Part shown: piece by piece, positions 24,598 through 34,064 of the stretch
Position numbering within the stretch: the first letter of the stretch is position 1
How the letters are laid out: the number at the start of each line of letters is the position of its first letter
Assembly: GCA_017447625.1 (NCBI GenBank)
Contig: JAFSNB010000044.1
Coordinates: 178,219-242,218, forward strand
From: Bacteroidaceae bacterium
Lineage (GTDB): Bacteria > Bacteroidota > Bacteroidia > Bacteroidales > Bacteroidaceae
DNA: 64,000 bases
Direction of reading: 5' to 3'
Program-made: the position numbers and the translations under genes
The notes under the pieces: generated by a model
The model's database searches: none
Told to the model about the DNA's origin: nothing
What the model saw: only the letters and a program-made list of their open reading frames with translations

Positions 24598-25191
24598 ATG
24601 TTCAAAAAAGCCCTCAAAGCTATAGCACGCCTCTTGCTGACTCCAATTCGTAGCCAGCGTCGGCGCAAGTATCAGGACCCGCTGTCTGACAGCGCCTCGC
24701 GTGTGGAGATGCCTAACGAGAAACTGCTTCCGCTGGTCCGGGCAATGATAGAAAAAGGACACACTGCGACGATTGCCGTGAAGGGCTTTTCCATGCGTCC
24801 CTTTCTGGAACATTTGCGAGACAAGGTTGAGCTGGAGCCGTGGACGGAAACGGGTCTGTTTGTAGGCGATGCCGTTCTGGCAGAAATCGCTCCTGGCCAC
24901 TTTGTGCTCCACAGGATAATAGAGATTGACGGCGTCACTGCCTTCGGCCAAGGTTTTCGGCCTGAAGACGTCCGCGCAGACATGCAGATAACTCTTCGCG
25001 GAGACGGCAATGTAGTCGGCACGGAGTCGTGTACAGCCGCAGATATCGGAGGCAAGGTCCTGCGGTATATACGTCCGAACGGACACGTACTGGAGGCTTC
25101 CGACCCGAAGCTCATCAGCCGCATCGAGCGCTGGAATCGCCTCTATAAATATCGCCGTTACCTCCTCTTCTTCTATAGAGCAACAGTATAA
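24598..25191 (+). CDS. S24/S26-like signal peptidase family protein
   Basis: 197 residues. 'VKGFSMRPFLEHLRDKV' holds the SxMxP motif with the presumptive catalytic Ser, and 'VGDAVLAEIAPGHFVLHRIIEIDG' matches the second S26 box. The lysine normally expected as general base is not clearly placed, and no strong membrane helix is present, so it may be a cytoplasmic or degenerate peptidase. Sits between the HprK-like gene and pqqD. Confidence 0.75.
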   Translation: MFKKALKAIARLLLTPIRSQRRRKYQDPLSDSASRVEMPNEKLLPLVRAMIEKGHTATIAVKGFSMRPFLEHLRDKVELEPWTETGLFVGDAVLAEIAPGHFVLHRIIEIDGVTAFGQGFRPEDVRADMQITLRGDGNVVGTESCTAADIGGKVLRYIRPNGHVLEASDPKLISRIERWNRLYKYRRYLLFFYRATV

Positions 25192-25275
25192 GCCCAATAA
25201 GCCCAATAAGCCCAATAAGCCCAATAAACCCCAATAAACCCCAATAAGCCCCATCAACCCCATAACCCCCATTAA
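25190..25275. repeat. 10-11-bp tandem repeat upstream of the PqqD gene
   Basis: Unit 'aataagccc' / 'aataaacccc' repeated about eight times, decaying toward the pqqD start, where the mRNA leader would be. Copy number could affect spacing or translation. Confidence 0.9.
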
Positions 25276-25279
25276 TAAA

Positions 25280-25546
25280 ATGAAGATTAAACCTGGATTT
25301 GAGATAGTTACAATCTGCGGACTGGACATCGTTGTTGCCCACGGCCGTCAGAACATGGATTTCTCACGTATTATCAATCTGAACGAGAGTGCTTCCTATC
25401 TTTGGAAGAAGGTGATTGGTTCTGATTTCGATGCAGCCCGTCTCGCAGAACTTCTTCAGGAAGAGTATGAAGTAGATGCGGAAACAGCTCTTAAGGATTC
25501 CGAAAAGGTCATTGCCGACTGGAGCGGAGCCGGTCTGCTGGAGTAA
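25280..25546 (+). CDS. PqqD family protein
   Basis: 88 residues: 'MDFSRIINLNESASYLWKKV' and 'LAELLQEEYEVDAETALKDSEKVIADWSGAGLLE' (partial) match the PqqD/RRE winged-helix fold, which binds leader peptides and presents them to modifying enzymes. No radical-SAM partner or precursor peptide is visible nearby. It follows the tandem repeat and is three bases before mtgA. Confidence 0.82.
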   Translation: MKIKPGFEIVTICGLDIVVAHGRQNMDFSRIINLNESASYLWKKVIGSDFDAARLAELLQEEYEVDAETALKDSEKVIADWSGAGLLE

Positions 25547-25549
25547 TGC

Positions 25550-26242
25550 ATGAGTAAAAAGCCAGTTAAATTCTTGAAGAAACTGCAGCGGCTGTGTCAG
25601 TGGCTGCTGGTCTTCTTCTTTGTCAGCAGTCTCGGTGCGGTTCTGCTCTTCCGTTGGGTACCTGTTCCCGTGACTCCTCTGATGCTTATCCGTTGTGTGC
25701 AGCAGGTAAGCCGGGGTGAGCAGGTGAGACTTCGTCATCATTGGGTTCCGCTCTCGGAGATGTCGCAGTATATGCCTGTCGCAGTCATGGCTTCTGAGGA
25801 TCAGCGTTTTCTACTACATCATGGCTTTGATGTCAAGGAGATTAAGAATGCGGTGGCTGAGCGAATGAACGGCGGTCGCAGGCGCGGCGGAAGTACTATC
25901 AGTCAGCAGACGGCGAAGAATGTGTTCCTGTGGCCGGCTTCATCCTGGCTTCGCAAGGGGCTCGAAGCCTATTTTACCTGCCTTATAGAAGTCTTTTGGA
26001 GCAAGGAACGCATAATGGAGGTCTATCTCAATTCAATAGAAATGGGCGATGGCATCTATGGCGCTGAGGCTGTGGCACAATGGCATTTCGGCTGTACGGC
26101 AGCCCAACTCAGTCGTGCCAATTGCGCCCTGATTGCGGCCACTCTGCCAAACCCCTTGCGTTTCAGCAGCAAGGACCCTTCTAAATATATGCTGAAACGT
26201 CAGACATGGATTATGCGTCAGATGCGCCACCTTGATTTTTAA
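25550..26242 (+). CDS. mtgA: Monofunctional biosynthetic peptidoglycan transglycosylase
   Basis: 230 residues, one N-terminal membrane helix ('[19 protein letters not shown]'), then the GT51 glycosyltransferase fold: '[15 protein letters not shown]' (catalytic Glu), '[16 protein letters not shown]', '[23 protein letters not shown]' and '[12 protein letters not shown]'. It polymerises lipid II into glycan strands. Last gene of the rpoD run. Confidence 0.94.
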   Translation: MSKKPVKFLKKLQRLCQWLLVFFFVSSLGAVLLFRWVPVPVTPLMLIRCVQQVSRGEQVRLRHHWVPLSEMSQYMPVAVMASEDQRFLLHHGFDVKEIKNAVAERMNGGRRRGGSTISQQTAKNVFLWPASSWLRKGLEAYFTCLIEVFWSKERIMEVYLNSIEMGDGIYGAEAVAQWHFGCTAAQLSRANCALIAATLPNPLRFSSKDPSKYMLKRQTWIMRQMRHLDF

Positions 26243-26254
26243 TGTATAATTTTT

Positions 26255-26362
26255 AATTATTCGACTTCGCTCATCAGTACGTCATAATTCATAATTGGCT
26301 AGCGCATAGCATCATCGCGCAGCTATAATTATGAATTATGCATTATGAATTATGAATTAACT
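26255..26362. repeat. AT-rich dispersed repeat, second copy
   Basis: Contains 'attcgacttcgctcatcag', also seen near 8879-8900, and 'ataattatgaattatgcatt' as at 856-875. Lies between convergent mtgA and the DUF1460 gene; the latter's stop codon is inside it. Confidence 0.65.
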
Positions 26363-27216
26363 CTAATTACTCTGACTCCCAACTGCGACGGGTGCTGTTT
26401 CATGTAATCGTAGAGGGTCATTGGTTCTAAAACCACTTTCTTGTGAATCTGTGAGGCATTGAGCAGATGCAACTTGCCGTCGCGTCCCCACGATGCGATG
26501 CCTATATGCGATGTGTCCAGCCCCTGCTTCTTTGTGACTATCGCCAGAATATCACCGTCGAGGACGTCTGCCAATTCTTTCCTTGACCTGTTGAGCAGAC
26601 GGCGGGGAATGTATCTGACTGTGCGCCCGTTGATGGCAGCTTCGGCTTTCGCTATCTGTTGCTGTGCCTGACTGTCGTTCTTCAGCATCGGGTACAGTTC
26701 CGGATGTGCACTCATATAAGTGCATTTAAGCACCTGAGGTTCAACGAATGGGAAATAGGGTGGGGTGGTCTTGGCCTTCCCCGTCACTTCCTTCACTATA
26801 CCTAAGCGTTCGTTGCTATCAATCCATTGGCTGAAATAGTGGTTGCGTGAGGCGTAGCCGTTCAGAACGCCGTTGCTATAGCGGATACGGGTTAGGTTCT
26901 GCTTGAAGTCGGCAAAGCGTGTTGAACCCTGTTTGGTGGTCAGAGTCAGCGCCACTACGTTTTCTACAAGGGTCGTACAATCCAGTTCCCGCAGATTCAC
27001 TACCAGCTCCTCCTGTTTGTTTACTTCCAGGGTCTGTGCCACGTAAGGAATATCGCGCAACTTCAGACCATAGAACAGCATCAGGTTTGCATCGTTTTTT
27101 TCCTTTATGCCTTGGCGCAGCAACTGTTCCACAGCAATACTGTCAGCCTCATTCGCTGAGACATAAGCCGAGGGTATAGCTATTAATAATAATGTAAAGA
27201 GAAGAAACGTAAACAC
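26350..27216 (-). CDS. DUF1460 family exported amidase/hydrolase
   Basis: 288 residues from GTG 27216 with a signal peptide ('LLFTLLLIAIPSAYVSA'). The NlpC/P60-like family catalytic Cys is in 'RELDCTTLVENVVAL' and His in 'LDTSHIGIASW'. Family members are Bacteroidetes cell-wall amidases; one structure was described as an N-acetylmuramoyl-L-alanine amidase. Likely peptidoglycan turnover in the periplasm. Confidence 0.85.
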   Translation of the reverse strand: MFTFLLFTLLLIAIPSAYVSANEADSIAVEQLLRQGIKEKNDANLMLFYGLKLRDIPYVAQTLEVNKQEELVVNLRELDCTTLVENVVALTLTTKQGSTRFADFKQNLTRIRYSNGVLNGYASRNHYFSQWIDSNERLGIVKEVTGKAKTTPPYFPFVEPQVLKCTYMSAHPELYPMLKNDSQAQQQIAKAEAAINGRTVRYIPRRLLNRSRKELADVLDGDILAIVTKKQGLDTSHIGIASWGRDGKLHLLNASQIHKKVVLEPMTLYDYMKQHPSQLGVRVIRVNS

Positions 27217-27260
27217 AACCCAATTTATTTTACGATTTTACGATTATAGGATTTTGCGAT

Positions 27261-27923
27261 TTATTCCTCTACTTTCAGGTGTGGCAGACTCCAGTGGTAT
27301 TTCACCGCGAGTAGGCGGATTGTTATTGCCACTGAGCATGAGAGCAGGGCGCAGCCTTCGGGCGTCCATCCGATACGAAGGAAAATCACGTAAATAATTC
27401 CGCCTGCCAAACAGCAGGTTGCATAAATCTCCTTGCGGAAGATGAGCGGTTCCTCGTTAATCAGAATGTCGCGCACGATACCTCCGCCGGCACCCGTAAT
27501 GCACCCTAGACAGATGGCGGCCCAAGTTGGGAAGCCCAACGCAAGGGATTTCTCCAGACCGATGACGTTGAAAAGCGAGAAGCCGATGCAGTCGAACAGG
27601 AACCAAGTGTTGTTCTGTCGCACGAGATATTTGCGGAATACCATAACCCAAATCAGACCGAAGACACAGGTAAGCAGGTAAATCGGGTTCTCTAACCAGA
27701 ACGGGGTCTTGTCTATGAGCAGGTCGCGCATGGTTCCGCCACCGCAGGCTGTTGCAAAACCGACAATAAATGCACCGAAGAGGTCAAACTGCTTTGCTGA
27801 AGCCAGACGTGCGCCGGAGACGGCACCCGCCATGGTGCTTATCAGCTCCAATATCACGAACGACCAGGGGATACTCAGCATCGCTCCTGTGTTCTGGAAG
27901 AATTCTTTGATTAATTCCATCAT
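27261..27923 (-). CDS. TRIC-like UPF0126 membrane protein (YicG family)
   Basis: 220 residues, about six or seven membrane helices and the duplicated motif 'GAFIVGFATACGGGTMRDLL' and 'LGCITGAGGGIVRDILI' characteristic of UPF0126, a trimeric cation-channel fold. ATGA overlap with the DUF5103 gene upstream. Ion or amino-acid-linked role unknown. Confidence 0.9.
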   Translation of the reverse strand: MMELIKEFFQNTGAMLSIPWSFVILELISTMAGAVSGARLASAKQFDLFGAFIVGFATACGGGTMRDLLIDKTPFWLENPIYLLTCVFGLIWVMVFRKYLVRQNNTWFLFDCIGFSLFNVIGLEKSLALGFPTWAAICLGCITGAGGGIVRDILINEEPLIFRKEIYATCCLAGGIIYVIFLRIGWTPEGCALLSCSVAITIRLLAVKYHWSLPHLKVEE

Positions 27924-29152
27924 CTTGTCTGAAGTCTGTTATATCCAACAAGTGCGTCGTAGCGGGAGCCTTGCGGACGGTGATAAATCAGGATTTGGTA
28001 TTCGTTTTCCGTCTCGTAGAAGTTGCCTTCGGTCTTTGCCGTCTGCCCTTCAACACGCGGCTGCCAGTTGTAATAGCCCTGTTTGAGCAGAAGCCCTACC
28101 TCGTAAATGCCCTCTGCCTCAATATATTCCATCTTGCACTGTTCGTCACAGTCGCCGTTTGTCCACAGGCCGCATACGTAAGGGTCGGCGGGCAGCGGGT
28201 CTGACTTATAGCGGAAATGCACAAAGAGATATTCGCTCTGGGTGTCATTGTCTTCGTCTCCGCTGTGACGGATCAGAGAGATTCCGTTTGCGTCTTCATC
28301 GTATGAATAGTTGTGAGGCGGGTTGGCAGTCATGAGGGTTGCATGCCAATAAGGGTCGAACCACTCCATGCGGTCCACGCCCATCCCGTCCTGATGAACA
28401 TCGAGAATCTCGAATTTCAGGAATTCGTTGCTGGCAGGGAATATCAGCTCGCGGCGGTGTGTCCACTCCGCACCGGCTGCTTTGCGTATGTTTGGCGGGA
28501 GATTCACCACGGCGTTGTCATAGCGGCGGTTTTGCATGACAACTGTGCTAAGTTCACGTGTGGGGTCTATCACCTTGCAGTTCATATAGTTCAGAGCGTA
28601 AGTCACCTGCTGATGAGCTCTGTTCACGTCTATGTCCGTGTTCGTGCTCACGGTTGCAGAGACATTCATCTGCGGACTAAGCAGAGAGAAACAGGCTTCA
28701 GCCACAGGCTCTTCCTCGTTTCCCTCTTCATATACCGTAATGCGGTAATTACCAGCGAGTAGCAGGCGGCAGTCGCTGTTGGGAAAGTGGAACTTGTAGT
28801 GTGTATAGATTACCGTAGTGTTGAAGGATTTCTCGTAGTCTTCAATCGGACGTTCGTTGAAGCCTGCCAGATAGTCACTCTCGAAAACCTCGTCATTTAT
28901 GGTCCAGTCCGCATTACAGAATTGTACTTTGTAGATGTATCGGTAGTAGGAGTGGCTCATCTGGTCAAAACTGACCTCGATTCTTCCTTCATTGAGCTTT
29001 GCTATAGGGGGCTGCAGCGGGTCGTTGTTTACCACAACCTTCACTGTGCGGATGTCTTCGCACAGGCTGCGCGTATATTGAGCACGGGCGGGCAACGCCG
29101 CAAGCAGACAAATAGGCAGCAGAACTAAAAAATAATTAAAATAGGATCTCAC
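27920..29152 (-). CDS. DUF5103 family exported protein (type IX secretion plug-like)
   Basis: 410 residues, GTG start, signal peptide ('LVLLPICLLAALPARAQ'). Family features: 'RIEVSFDQMSHSYYRYIYKVQFCNADW', 'FNTTVIYTHYKFHFPN' and the late 'EIQYLFVHFRYKS'-type region ('SEYLFVHFRYKSDPLPADPYVCG'). DUF5103 includes PorZ/Plug-type proteins associated with type IX secretion; that role is by family only. Starts directly after the DUF4270 stop. Confidence 0.85.
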   Translation of the reverse strand: MRSYFNYFLVLLPICLLAALPARAQYTRSLCEDIRTVKVVVNNDPLQPPIAKLNEGRIEVSFDQMSHSYYRYIYKVQFCNADWTINDEVFESDYLAGFNERPIEDYEKSFNTTVIYTHYKFHFPNSDCRLLLAGNYRITVYEEGNEEEPVAEACFSLLSPQMNVSATVSTNTDIDVNRAHQQVTYALNYMNCKVIDPTRELSTVVMQNRRYDNAVVNLPPNIRKAAGAEWTHRRELIFPASNEFLKFEILDVHQDGMGVDRMEWFDPYWHATLMTANPPHNYSYDEDANGISLIRHSGDEDNDTQSEYLFVHFRYKSDPLPADPYVCGLWTNGDCDEQCKMEYIEAEGIYEVGLLLKQGYYNWQPRVEGQTAKTEGNFYETENEYQILIYHRPQGSRYDALVGYNRLQTR

Positions 29153-30571
29153 TTATTGATAAGTGCTATAGATAATCTGCATGGACAATGGGGTGGTGCC
29201 GCCTACGATTCTTGTGCTGGTAACACTGAAATCGTGGGTCACGCTCACCTGCTCTGTCTCTTGAGTGGTAGAGTTGTATGTGGTCGTGATATTCACAGGT
29301 ATTACGAGCACTTTGTTCCAGTCTGGATATAGCGCATTATACTGTGCAGAGGTGAGACCGCGTTCGGCCATAATGCGACGCTTCTCGTTGTGGCTATATG
29401 CCAGCAGACACGATATATTTTTGAAAGTGTATGTGTTATAGGTCGCATCCAATGTGGTTGTATAGCTCTTCTCGCCGTCTGCCACTTCGTGGTTACGGAA
29501 GAAGTCTGCATAGTGGTCCTTTCGCACCATGAGCAGATTTGAAGGCAAATCAATATGCTCCAAAGTAGAGCCCGTCTTGTTTATGCGTGAGAGTATAACG
29601 CGGGCCAGACTGACGCTGTCATTACTGTGGTTGAGATAGATGCTGTCTATGGGGAATGTCAGCTCGGTGGCTATTCCGGCAGGCGATTTCAGATATGTGA
29701 AGTCGTCAGCGTCGCTGATAAGTGTGTCGAACCCTTTGTTCTCTATACGCGTACACTGAATGACCTCCGGGGTGGAGGCGAAGCGGGCCACGCCTTCATA
29801 GATAGAGTCGTTCTCGGTGTAAGTGAAGAAGATGTTTACAACCCCGACGTCAAACTTGAGCATGGTTCCGCTTCCACTGTGCAACTGGAAATAGAAGCCG
29901 GGTAGGGCATGTCGCATCATTTGCCATGAAGTCGAGAAATATTCAGGGTTGTTGACCATCTGCCGCAGGATTTTCGTACCCCAGGCGGTTGGCAGCTTCA
30001 CTTTGACGTTTGGCGTATGCGAAGTGCTGTTTCGTACTTCGTCACTTATGGTGTAGTCCTCAGCGGTGAATATCTTCTTCGCGATGGGCGTTGCGTTTGC
30101 GGGCAGATAGTTCGTCAGGTTGATGTCCGTGTAATAAACAGAATCCTCAACTGCTATGTTGGTGGAATCCAGCTCATAGACGTACATCTTCAGCGGATTA
30201 ATCCCATTGCCATAATATGAGTTGAAATAGTAGCGGATCTCGCACGAGTCTGCCACTACCTGTCCGTCGGTACCCTTCACGAGCATGGATTCGCGAGGCA
30301 GGTGATAATCCTCAAATGTGTGGAACTGGGCGAGGAATTCTGCCTTGATTTCCGTGCCTGTCTCTGGATCCATAAGCTGCCCGAAATAGCATGTGGTGTT
30401 GTTGGCCACGATGGAGTCGAGTTGCACGGAGCGGGAGGTGAACTGAAACGAAGCAGAGCTTGACTGTATGGCATCTTCTTCTGGGTATATGCCTAACGTA
30501 GCCGTGTTGTCATCGCAAGCGGCGAATGTGGCTACGGCTAATAATATCAAGACGTTATGTCTGAATTTCAT
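29153..30571 (-). CDS. DUF4270 family lipoprotein
   Basis: 472 residues with lipobox 'AVATFAACD' (Cys19). 'FTSRSVQLDSIVANNTTCYFGQL' and 'KTDGQVVADSCEIRYYFNSYYGN'-type segments fit DUF4270, a Bacteroidetes surface or periplasmic lipoprotein of unknown function that is habitually encoded next to a starch-synthase-like gene, as here (four bases apart). Confidence 0.88.
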   Translation of the reverse strand: MKFRHNVLILLAVATFAACDDNTATLGIYPEEDAIQSSSASFQFTSRSVQLDSIVANNTTCYFGQLMDPETGTEIKAEFLAQFHTFEDYHLPRESMLVKGTDGQVVADSCEIRYYFNSYYGNGINPLKMYVYELDSTNIAVEDSVYYTDINLTNYLPANATPIAKKIFTAEDYTISDEVRNSTSHTPNVKVKLPTAWGTKILRQMVNNPEYFSTSWQMMRHALPGFYFQLHSGSGTMLKFDVGVVNIFFTYTENDSIYEGVARFASTPEVIQCTRIENKGFDTLISDADDFTYLKSPAGIATELTFPIDSIYLNHSNDSVSLARVILSRINKTGSTLEHIDLPSNLLMVRKDHYADFFRNHEVADGEKSYTTTLDATYNTYTFKNISCLLAYSHNEKRRIMAERGLTSAQYNALYPDWNKVLVIPVNITTTYNSTTQETEQVSVTHDFSVTSTRIVGGTTPLSMQIIYSTYQ

Positions 30572-30575
30572 GTGT

Positions 30576-31421
30576 TTAATCTATTTCCTTGGTTTCTTTG
30601 CCGATGCTCCACATCTGGTCGAAATAATCGATATAAGGAGTCTCGGATTCTGTGTTTTCTGCCTCTGTTGGGAAGAATATGGGCTTGCCGGCAGCTTCTG
30701 CTTCGGCCACAAGCTCGGGTACTTGGCACTCGGGAGTCAGCATCAGGCCGTCGCTATACTGTAATGCCATGCGGTAGAGGTCATTCAGATACATCGTCTG
30801 AGGCAGAGTCTCAAGCGTCTCGCGGGTTACGCCCTTGAAAAGCAGGTTCGCACGGAACTGCTCGCTCATCGGCTTCTCCAGTTTCGGGCCGCAGGGGGTG
30901 AACACCACTTTTGAGTCGCGGAACGACGGCTCTTCGTTGTAGGCCAGCTTCAGATAAAGGGGTACGATAGCGCTCATCCAGCCCTGACAGTGGATAATGT
31001 CCGGAACCCAACGCAGTTTCTTCACGGTCTCCAGCACGCCGCGTGCGTAGAAAATGGCCCTCTCGCCATTGTCTTCATACTCTTTGCCGCTGTCGTCTGC
31101 CCACTCGTTGCGCTTCTGGAAATAGTCGTCGTTATCTATGAAATAGACTTGCATACGACTGGATGGAATCGAAGCAACTTTGATAATAAGCAGATGGTCA
31201 GTGTCGTCAATTATGAGGTTCATACCAGAGAGGCGAATCACCTCATGCAACTGGCAACGCCGCTCGTTGATATCACCCCACTTCGGCATGAAATTGCGGA
31301 TCTCACGTCCGCAGTCCAAGGCCTGCTGTGGAATGTTTCTTCCGATGGTCGAAAGTTCGGTTCCACTCTGATAGGGGTCTATCTCCTGAGTGATAAAAAG
31401 TATTTTCTTTGCGTGCGTCAT
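30576..31421 (-). CDS. Glycogen/starch synthase catalytic-domain protein (GT5-like)
   Basis: 281 residues from ATG 31421 (upstream Met codons precede the promoter-proximal region). 'KKILFITQEIDPYQSGTELSTIGRNIPQ' corresponds to the N-terminal Rossmann of GlgA, with the KxGGL loop replaced by 'QSGTEL'. 'KLRWVPDIIHCQGWMSAIVPLYLK' matches the GlgA 'PDVVHAHDW' region. The second nucleotide-binding half is missing, so the classical transfer of glucose from ADP-glucose is doubtful. This single-domain form is common in Bacteroidetes. Confidence 0.85.
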   Translation of the reverse strand: MTHAKKILFITQEIDPYQSGTELSTIGRNIPQQALDCGREIRNFMPKWGDINERRCQLHEVIRLSGMNLIIDDTDHLLIIKVASIPSSRMQVYFIDNDDYFQKRNEWADDSGKEYEDNGERAIFYARGVLETVKKLRWVPDIIHCQGWMSAIVPLYLKLAYNEEPSFRDSKVVFTPCGPKLEKPMSEQFRANLLFKGVTRETLETLPQTMYLNDLYRMALQYSDGLMLTPECQVPELVAEAEAAGKPIFFPTEAENTESETPYIDYFDQMWSIGKETKEID

Positions 31422-31457
31422 TGTATGAAAACAGCTTCGAAGCATGTATTTACGCTG

Positions 31458-31465
31458 CAAAGATA
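31458..31465 (-). promoter_or_regulatory. -7 box of the GlgA-like/DUF4270 operon
   Basis: TATCTTTG on the minus strand, 37 bp before the chosen start; faces the panC promoter. Confidence 0.7.
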
Positions 31466-31529
31466 CAATAAATTATGCTTATAACGTCATTTTTTTCTAT
31501 TTTTCTTTCGTTAGTTCGTTAAATCAGCG

Positions 31530-31537
31530 TAATTTTG
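31530..31537 (+). promoter_or_regulatory. -7 box of panCD
   Basis: TAATTTTG, 46 bp before panC. Confidence 0.65.
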
Positions 31538-31582
31538 CGCCGATTTTTGGGCAAACTATCCCCTAAACCGAGTTAAAACATA

Positions 31583-32440
31583 ATGAAAGTCATCAATACC
31601 ATCAGTGATTTGCGTGCTTTTCTTGATCTTGCACGCCGTGAAGGTAAGACAATAGGATTGGTTCCGACAATGGGTGCTCTGCATGAGGGCCACGCTTCTC
31701 TGGTACGACGCAGTGTTGCCGAGAATGACGTGACGGTGGTGAGCATTTTCCTTAACCCGACACAGTTCAACGACCCCTCTGACCTGGAGCGCTATCCGCG
31801 CACATTGGAGGCCGACTGCCAGCTCTTGGACGCTTGCGGAGCCACGGTCGCGTTTGCACCTACAGTCAAGGAAATTTATCCTGAACCTGACACCCGCACA
31901 TTCAGCTATCCTCCTACTGACACCGTCATGGAAGGGGCTTTCCGCCCGGGACATTTCAACGGCGTATGCCAGATTGTGAGCAAGCTCTTCTCATACGTGG
32001 AGCCCGACCGTTCCTATTTCGGCGAGAAGGACTTCCAGCAGATTGCCGTCATACGTCGTATGGTAGAAGACCTCGGCCTGAAGCTAACCATCGTACCCTG
32101 CCCTGTAGTCCGTGAGGAAAACGGCCTCGCCATGAGCAGTCGCAACAGCCTGCTTAAGCCCGAGGAGAGGGCCATCGCTCCGAAGATTTACGCCACACTG
32201 GCAAACAGCGTAGTATTTGCTGAAGGCCATAGTGTGAAGGAAACACATGATTTTGTAGTCACTGCCATCAATTCCGTTCCCGGCCTTGAAGTTCAGTACT
32301 TTAGCATCGTTGACGGCCGCACGCTGGCAGATGTGAAAAGCTGGGACGAGAGTGATTTCATTGTGGGTTGCATCACCGTGTTCTGCGGTGCAACGCCTAT
32401 CCGTCTGATTGACCACATCAAATACAAAGGGGAGGAGTAA
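31583..32440 (+). CDS. panC: Pantothenate synthetase
   Basis: 285 residues. Condenses pantoate and beta-alanine with ATP. Motifs '[16 protein letters not shown]', 'FLNPTQFN', '[21 protein letters not shown]' and '[17 protein letters not shown]', and 'MSSRNSLL' for the KMSKS-like loop. Followed by panD after three bases, so one operon supplies both enzymes of the lower branch. Confidence 0.97.
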   Translation: MKVINTISDLRAFLDLARREGKTIGLVPTMGALHEGHASLVRRSVAENDVTVVSIFLNPTQFNDPSDLERYPRTLEADCQLLDACGATVAFAPTVKEIYPEPDTRTFSYPPTDTVMEGAFRPGHFNGVCQIVSKLFSYVEPDRSYFGEKDFQQIAVIRRMVEDLGLKLTIVPCPVVREENGLAMSSRNSLLKPEERAIAPKIYATLANSVVFAEGHSVKETHDFVVTAINSVPGLEVQYFSIVDGRTLADVKSWDESDFIVGCITVFCGATPIRLIDHIKYKGEE

Positions 32441-32443
32441 GAC

Positions 32444-32794
32444 ATGATGATAGAAGTACTGAAGTCCAAGATTCATTGCGCCACAGTCACCGAGGCTAAC
32501 CTGCATTACATGGGCAGCATCACTATTGATGAGGACCTTATGGATGCAGCCGGACTAATTGCCGGCGAGAAGGTGCAGATATGCAATAACATGAACGGTG
32601 AGCGTCTGGAGACATACGTCATCAAGGGGCCTCGTGCCACGGGTTGCGTCTGTCTCAATGGCGCAGCCGCCCGCAAGGTGCAGGTCGGCGACGAAGTCAT
32701 CATCATTTCCTACGCGCTGATGGATTTGGAAGAAGCGCGCACCTTCACTCCCCGCGTCATCTTCCCCAATAAAGACAACAAAATTATTTTATAG
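32444..32794 (+). CDS. panD: Aspartate 1-decarboxylase proenzyme
   Basis: 116 residues. Makes beta-alanine for PanC. Self-cleavage site 'HYMGSITID' (Gly24-Ser25, yielding the pyruvoyl group), then '[12 protein letters not shown]' and '[22 protein letters not shown]'. Start ATG 32444 or 32447. Confidence 0.96.
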   Translation: MMIEVLKSKIHCATVTEANLHYMGSITIDEDLMDAAGLIAGEKVQICNNMNGERLETYVIKGPRATGCVCLNGAAARKVQVGDEVIIISYALMDLEEARTFTPRVIFPNKDNKIIL

Positions 32795-32805
32795 GTATAG
32801 TTCTT

Positions 32806-32841
32806 ACTCCCCTCCCTTCAGGGAGGGGTAGGGGGAGAGTC
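32806..32841. repeat. Single-arm GC-rich palindrome between panD and hisB
   Basis: ACTCCCCTCCCTTCAGGGAGGGGTAG...GAGAGTC; same family as the longer elements. Lies between convergent genes and could terminate both. Confidence 0.8.
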
Positions 32842-32848
32842 CGTGTTT

Positions 32849-33976
32849 CTATAGAACCCCTTTAGAAGAGGGTAGTTGCATGTGGTGAACGTCCCTGCGC
32901 ACGGCCATTCGCAGAGCGCGGGCAAGTGCTTTGAATATCCCCTCTATCTTGTGGTGTTCGTTTTGGCCGCTGGCCTGAATGTTGAGGTTTATTCGGGCGG
33001 CGTCAGACAGACTCTTGAAGAAATGCAGGAACATCTCCGTGGGCATCTCACCGATGCGCTCGCGGTGGAATTCTGCGTCCCATACTAACCAGGGCCGTCC
33101 GCCGAAGTCGAGGGCAACGGTACAGAGGCAATCGTCCATGGGCAGAGTATATCCGTAGCGTTCTATGCCGCGTTTGTCGCCGAGCGCTTTCTGCAGGGCT
33201 TCGCCGAGCGTCAGAGCTGTGTCCTCGATGGTGTGATGCTCATCCACGTGCAGGTCGCCGCGGGCGTGGATACTGAGGTCGATATGTCCGTGGCGTGCTA
33301 TCTGTTCCAGCATGTGGTCGAAGAAACCTAATCCGGTGTTTATGTCGCTGCGTCCCGAGCCGTCCAGATCCAGCTCCACCTCTATGTCCGTCTCGTTGGT
33401 GGTGCGCCGCACATGGGCTTTGCGCTGGCCTCCGACAATAATCTCCGTAATCTTCTCCCAATCCATGTTGGCGCTGAGGATCAGAGACTTACATCCAAGG
33501 TTCTTAGCCAGTTGTGCGTCGGTCTCTCGGTCGCCGATGACGTAGCTGTTCGCCAAATCACAAGAGCCATCCAAGTATGCCGTGAGCATAGCCGTTCCGG
33601 GCTTGCGAGTGGGCAGATTGTCTTCGGGGAAGGAGCGGTCTATGAGAATATCGTCGAACGTGATGCCTTCGCCTTTCAGGATATCCAGCATCAGGTTCTG
33701 TGTGGGCCAGAAGTCCTGCTCGGGGTACGAGTCGGTGCCCAGCCCATCCTGATTAGAAACCATAACAAACCGATAATCAGTATGTTCGCGTATGAGTTTC
33801 AGCGCACTGATAACTCCTGGCACGAAATGAAACTTCTCATACGAGTCAATCTGCTCATCCTCCGGCTCAATAAGAATCGTTCCGTCGCGATCAAGGAAAA
33901 GAATGGAAGACCCACCCCCAACCCCTCCCGTGAGGGAGGGGAGAGGCTGGCGCGATGTATCTTCGTTGTTATTCAT
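32849..33976 (-). CDS. hisB: Bifunctional histidinol-phosphatase / imidazoleglycerol-phosphate dehydratase
   Basis: 375 residues. N-terminal HAD phosphatase ('[15 protein letters not shown]', '[13 protein letters not shown]', 'KPGTAM', '[16 protein letters not shown]'), C-terminal dehydratase from about 185 ('[15 protein letters not shown]', '[18 protein letters not shown]', '[17 protein letters not shown]', '[21 protein letters not shown]'). It carries out steps 7 and 9 of histidine synthesis. The first 23 residues ([15 protein letters not shown]...) are encoded by the inverted-repeat element and are nearly the same as in HisC; the normal protein starts about where 'ILFLDRDG' begins. Confidence 0.96.
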   Translation of the reverse strand: MNNNEDTSRQPLPSLTGGVGGGSSILFLDRDGTILIEPEDEQIDSYEKFHFVPGVISALKLIREHTDYRFVMVSNQDGLGTDSYPEQDFWPTQNLMLDILKGEGITFDDILIDRSFPEDNLPTRKPGTAMLTAYLDGSCDLANSYVIGDRETDAQLAKNLGCKSLILSANMDWEKITEIIVGGQRKAHVRRTTNETDIEVELDLDGSGRSDINTGLGFFDHMLEQIARHGHIDLSIHARGDLHVDEHHTIEDTALTLGEALQKALGDKRGIERYGYTLPMDDCLCTVALDFGGRPWLVWDAEFHRERIGEMPTEMFLHFFKSLSDAARINLNIQASGQNEHHKIEGIFKALARALRMAVRRDVHHMQLPSSKGVL

Positions 33977-34064
33977 AAGTTCTTATTTTCTATAAGTGTT
34001 TGTTCCTATAGGATTTCACTCCGCTAGGCACCCCTCCCTCACGGGAGGGGGTAGGGGGTGGGTC
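33909..34064. repeat. Inverted-repeat element at the hisC-hisB junction
   Basis: Left arm GACCCACCCCCAACCCCTCC with inner CCCGTGAGGGAGGGG, right arm CCCCTCCCTCACGGGAGGGG...GGGTGGGTC. It holds the hisB start (33976) and the hisC stop (34039). About 85% identical along its whole length to 35078-35232 by eye. Confidence 0.92.

Noticed and set aside
30576-31421. Full glycogen synthase GlgA
   Set aside because: Only the N-terminal nucleotide-binding half is present and the KxGGL loop is altered, so it is listed as a catalytic-domain protein of unproven activity.
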